NCBI RefSeq assembly: GCF_036370855.1
Contig: NC_088102.1
Location: 36,059,835 to 36,123,834, forward strand
Length of the DNA stretch: 64,000 nt
Source of the DNA: Dromaius novaehollandiae
Taxonomy: Eukaryota; Chordata; Aves; Casuariiformes; Dromaiidae
Direction of reading: 5' to 3'
A model generated the notes under the pieces. That model was not told the DNA's origin, ran no database searches, and worked only from the letters and a program-made list of their open reading frames with translations. Both the position numbers and the translations under genes were made by a program. This document shows positions 62,060 to 64,000 of the stretch, one piece after another. The first letter of the stretch is position 1, and the number at the start of each line of letters is the position of its first letter.

Positions 62060-64000
62060 CTAGGGAAAAAAAATAGATAAATTACTAAAAAAGTTAAACT
62101 GGATACATAAAACTGTTAAAGTTGTGCGAAGAACACTGTTTCAAGTGAAAATTTACTATATTAAAAGAAATATACTATTAATTTATATTGCTGCGAGAAA
62201 TAGGACTCACAATATCTTTAGCCCTAACATTATTTACCAAAAAATCCATCTTTCATAACAATCACAGCCTTGACTGCGTCACCACAGACCTAGAGCTTCT
62301 TTTGGTACAGAAAACATGCAGGGGGAGAAGCTGCCATTCTTGCTTTTTTAATAATACACGGCATTTTTAAGAGATATTAACTTAATGTTATAGCAAATTC
62401 AGAACCATTAATGTGAACAGAACTTCTTGATTCTTTTAATCTCAGTTCATCTGTAATGCAAATCTGAAAGGGGCATAGGTATTTCTCATATATTACCCCA
62501 AATACAAAACCAGACAGCATATAGCTAACAAGTGCATTTCATGCACTGTTGCTTTATGAACAAAAATTTTAACACTCACTCTGTGGAATCACCATTTCCT
62601 TGGTCCTGCTTCCCCTACTATTACTGTATATAACAACATTTTATTTCATTATATGTCACTGGGTCAGCACAGGTCAGACGAACTAAAGGAAAAGGTAGAA
62701 CTGTGACTTATACATTACAGGATATTATTCAACCGCATAAAAGAAACATAATATAGGGACTTATATCTGGAATGTCTTTGATGTTTTTTGTATGTGTTTT
62801 TATATTGTATATTGACAGGTATCAGGATAAACGTTTGTATGTGCACAATGTCTGATTTCCTGTAGAGAGCTGCCTTGCTTATATTTGAGCCTGCAGCACA
62901 TTACATTTTATTAACATCATACAGCAGCAAAATTCTTAACTAAGCAAGTCATTGCTCTTATGCAGACAAAGCCACTCTGCTTTTATAACAGTTTTTTTCA
63001 GAATACATTGTTGGCAGGTTGCATGACAGACAACGAACTGAGGTCACTTGAAAATATTTGATTGCCCTTGTAAAGTAAAATATGCCTATTATTCTATTTT
63101 ATGTAAGTCAGACTATCAAACCTATCACTTTGGTCTAAACAGCATTTGCAGAAGACAAAATACAGAGATTCTGAAGTGAGCGACAATTTTTTTTAATCTC
63201 TATACCAAGTAATTTTCTGGGCCTCATGTGGCAACAAACAGCTTTTATGTGAAATAAAAGATATTCAGCACTGACTCTTCACTTTCACCCCTTACCTGGA
63301 AATCATATTGCTTGCTGGCAATTCCCACAAAGGGAATAACAGTACACAGGAAAGATACCTTAGTGTTCGAAGATACAAGACCTTCTGTTCTTCCTGGCAA
63401 ATCTGGTCTAACAATCATCTCTGAGGTTTCCTGTCTGCCTATAGTAGCTGGCCCCTTTGAGCTTCTTATGCACATTGGAGACTGGTGACAGGCTACTGTA
63501 TTTACAAGGAAACTGTAAATCTTGTGAATTTTTAGCTTGTTTTGCTTGAACAAATCTTACGCAATTATACTGTGTCTTTGTCAGCCCTTTCCTTAATTCA
63601 TAACTTTGGAACCTGCTAGCTAAATTCTGCCAAACTGGAAAGTCCCAGAGATAATTAAATTCTTACAAGTTTATGTTGGAGAGAAGAGGGAGACTAAAAT
63701 TAGTACTTCTACTGAGAAAAGTCAGGCGAAGCTCAGCTGTTTTACATTTTTCTTCAAAGCAGTTAGCATTGGCTGACCAATGAGCACCTGAGTACTGCGA
63801 AACTGCCTAGTTCTAGGTTAGCTGCAGCCTGGTACTGTGTCTTGTCCAAGGAGCAGGGATGGAAGAAAGTGGTCATAGAGGACATCTGAAATACTGCAGT
63901 GAAGAGGAAAGGAGACAAGAGGACACAAAGCCAGTGGAAAAGCTTTCATACGTTCAATTGCTTGTGGAACAATTTATTGTATCTTCTTTTTACTCTGTGT
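62060..64000 (-). other. FMN1 intron, partial (continues beyond window)
   Basis: Sequence upstream (minus strand) of the first visible FMN1 exon. I searched for the FH2 segment expected before DNGINLVDYVV (an LPKLKDVKS-like stretch) and did not find it, so the previous exon lies outside the window. An in-frame exon-like ORF with a strong donor at 63295 is described separately. Confidence 0.7.
63296..63553 (-). other. Possible alternative or cryptic exon with strong donor
   Basis: A minus-strand frame beginning with Met at 63553 stays open for 86 codons to a consensus donor, CCAG|GTAAGG, whose GT is 63295-63294. The codon before the donor is complete (phase 0), the phase required by the FMN1 exon at 62059. 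A transcript starting here could therefore be read into the FH2 C-terminal half. The peptide (for example SSNTKVSFLCTVIPFVGIAS) matches no formin sequence I know. Downstream ATGs in the same frame also exist. A chance ORF with a decoy donor is equally possible. Confidence 0.2.

Noticed and set aside
1..64000. CRISPR arrays, operons, phage or bacterial mobile elements
   Set aside because: Spliced vertebrate exons, CR1 LINEs and microsatellites show a nuclear vertebrate genome. No regularly spaced repeat array was seen.

Overview
This is a vertebrate nuclear genomic window, most likely from a bird. The sequence is visibly AT-rich, its coding parts are short and interrupted by introns with canonical GT/AG ends, and interspersed repeats are sparse and old. 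The repeats I can recognise are chicken-repeat-1 (CR1) type LINE 3' ends and ancient amniote SINE relics. I cannot name the species, and a turtle or crocodilian is not strictly excluded.

The only protein-coding gene I can support is formin-1 (FMN1), on the minus strand. Seven consecutive exons can be read, the last seven of the gene. From 5' to 3' on the minus strand they are 62059-62000, 59702-59582, 44812-44720, 21146-21095, 17530-17381, 4040-3956 and 2830-2786 (stop codon TGA at 2788-2786). Joined, they give 606 nt, an exact 202 codons: 201 residues plus stop. Every exon junction is phase-consistent and has GT donor and AG acceptor dinucleotides. They encode the C-terminal part of the FH2 actin-assembly domain and the basic C-terminal tail. 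The rest of FMN1 lies beyond base 64000.

Layout from low to high coordinates: 1-2785 is 3' UTR and downstream flank. 2786-4040 holds the last two exons. 4041-17380 is an intron with a long perfect hairpin, an 85-bp tandem duplication and a complex block next to the following exon. 17381-21146 holds two exons and a 3.6-kb intron. 21147-44719 is a 23.6-kb intron with a CR1 relic, a (GT)26 microsatellite, conserved-looking blocks near 30.2-32.3 kb, an exon-like segment on the opposite strand at 37.2 kb and a MIR-like relic. 44720-44812 is an exon flanked by two copies of a ~130-bp repeat. 44813-59581 is a 14.8-kb intron with a better preserved CR1, SINE/L2-like relics and CpG-containing patches. 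59582-62059 holds two exons, and the last 1.9 kb is the start-side intron with an in-frame exon-like ORF.

In mammals the 3' part of the FMN1 locus carries long-range limb-bud enhancers for the neighbouring gene GREM1, which lies beyond the 3' end of FMN1. The mouse limb deformity alleles act through this region. By synteny GREM1 should lie below base 1. The introns here are therefore the expected location of a developmental regulatory landscape. I can only point to candidate blocks by sequence texture, because conservation cannot be measured from one sequence. Most other open reading frames are chance ORFs in AT-rich intron sequence.
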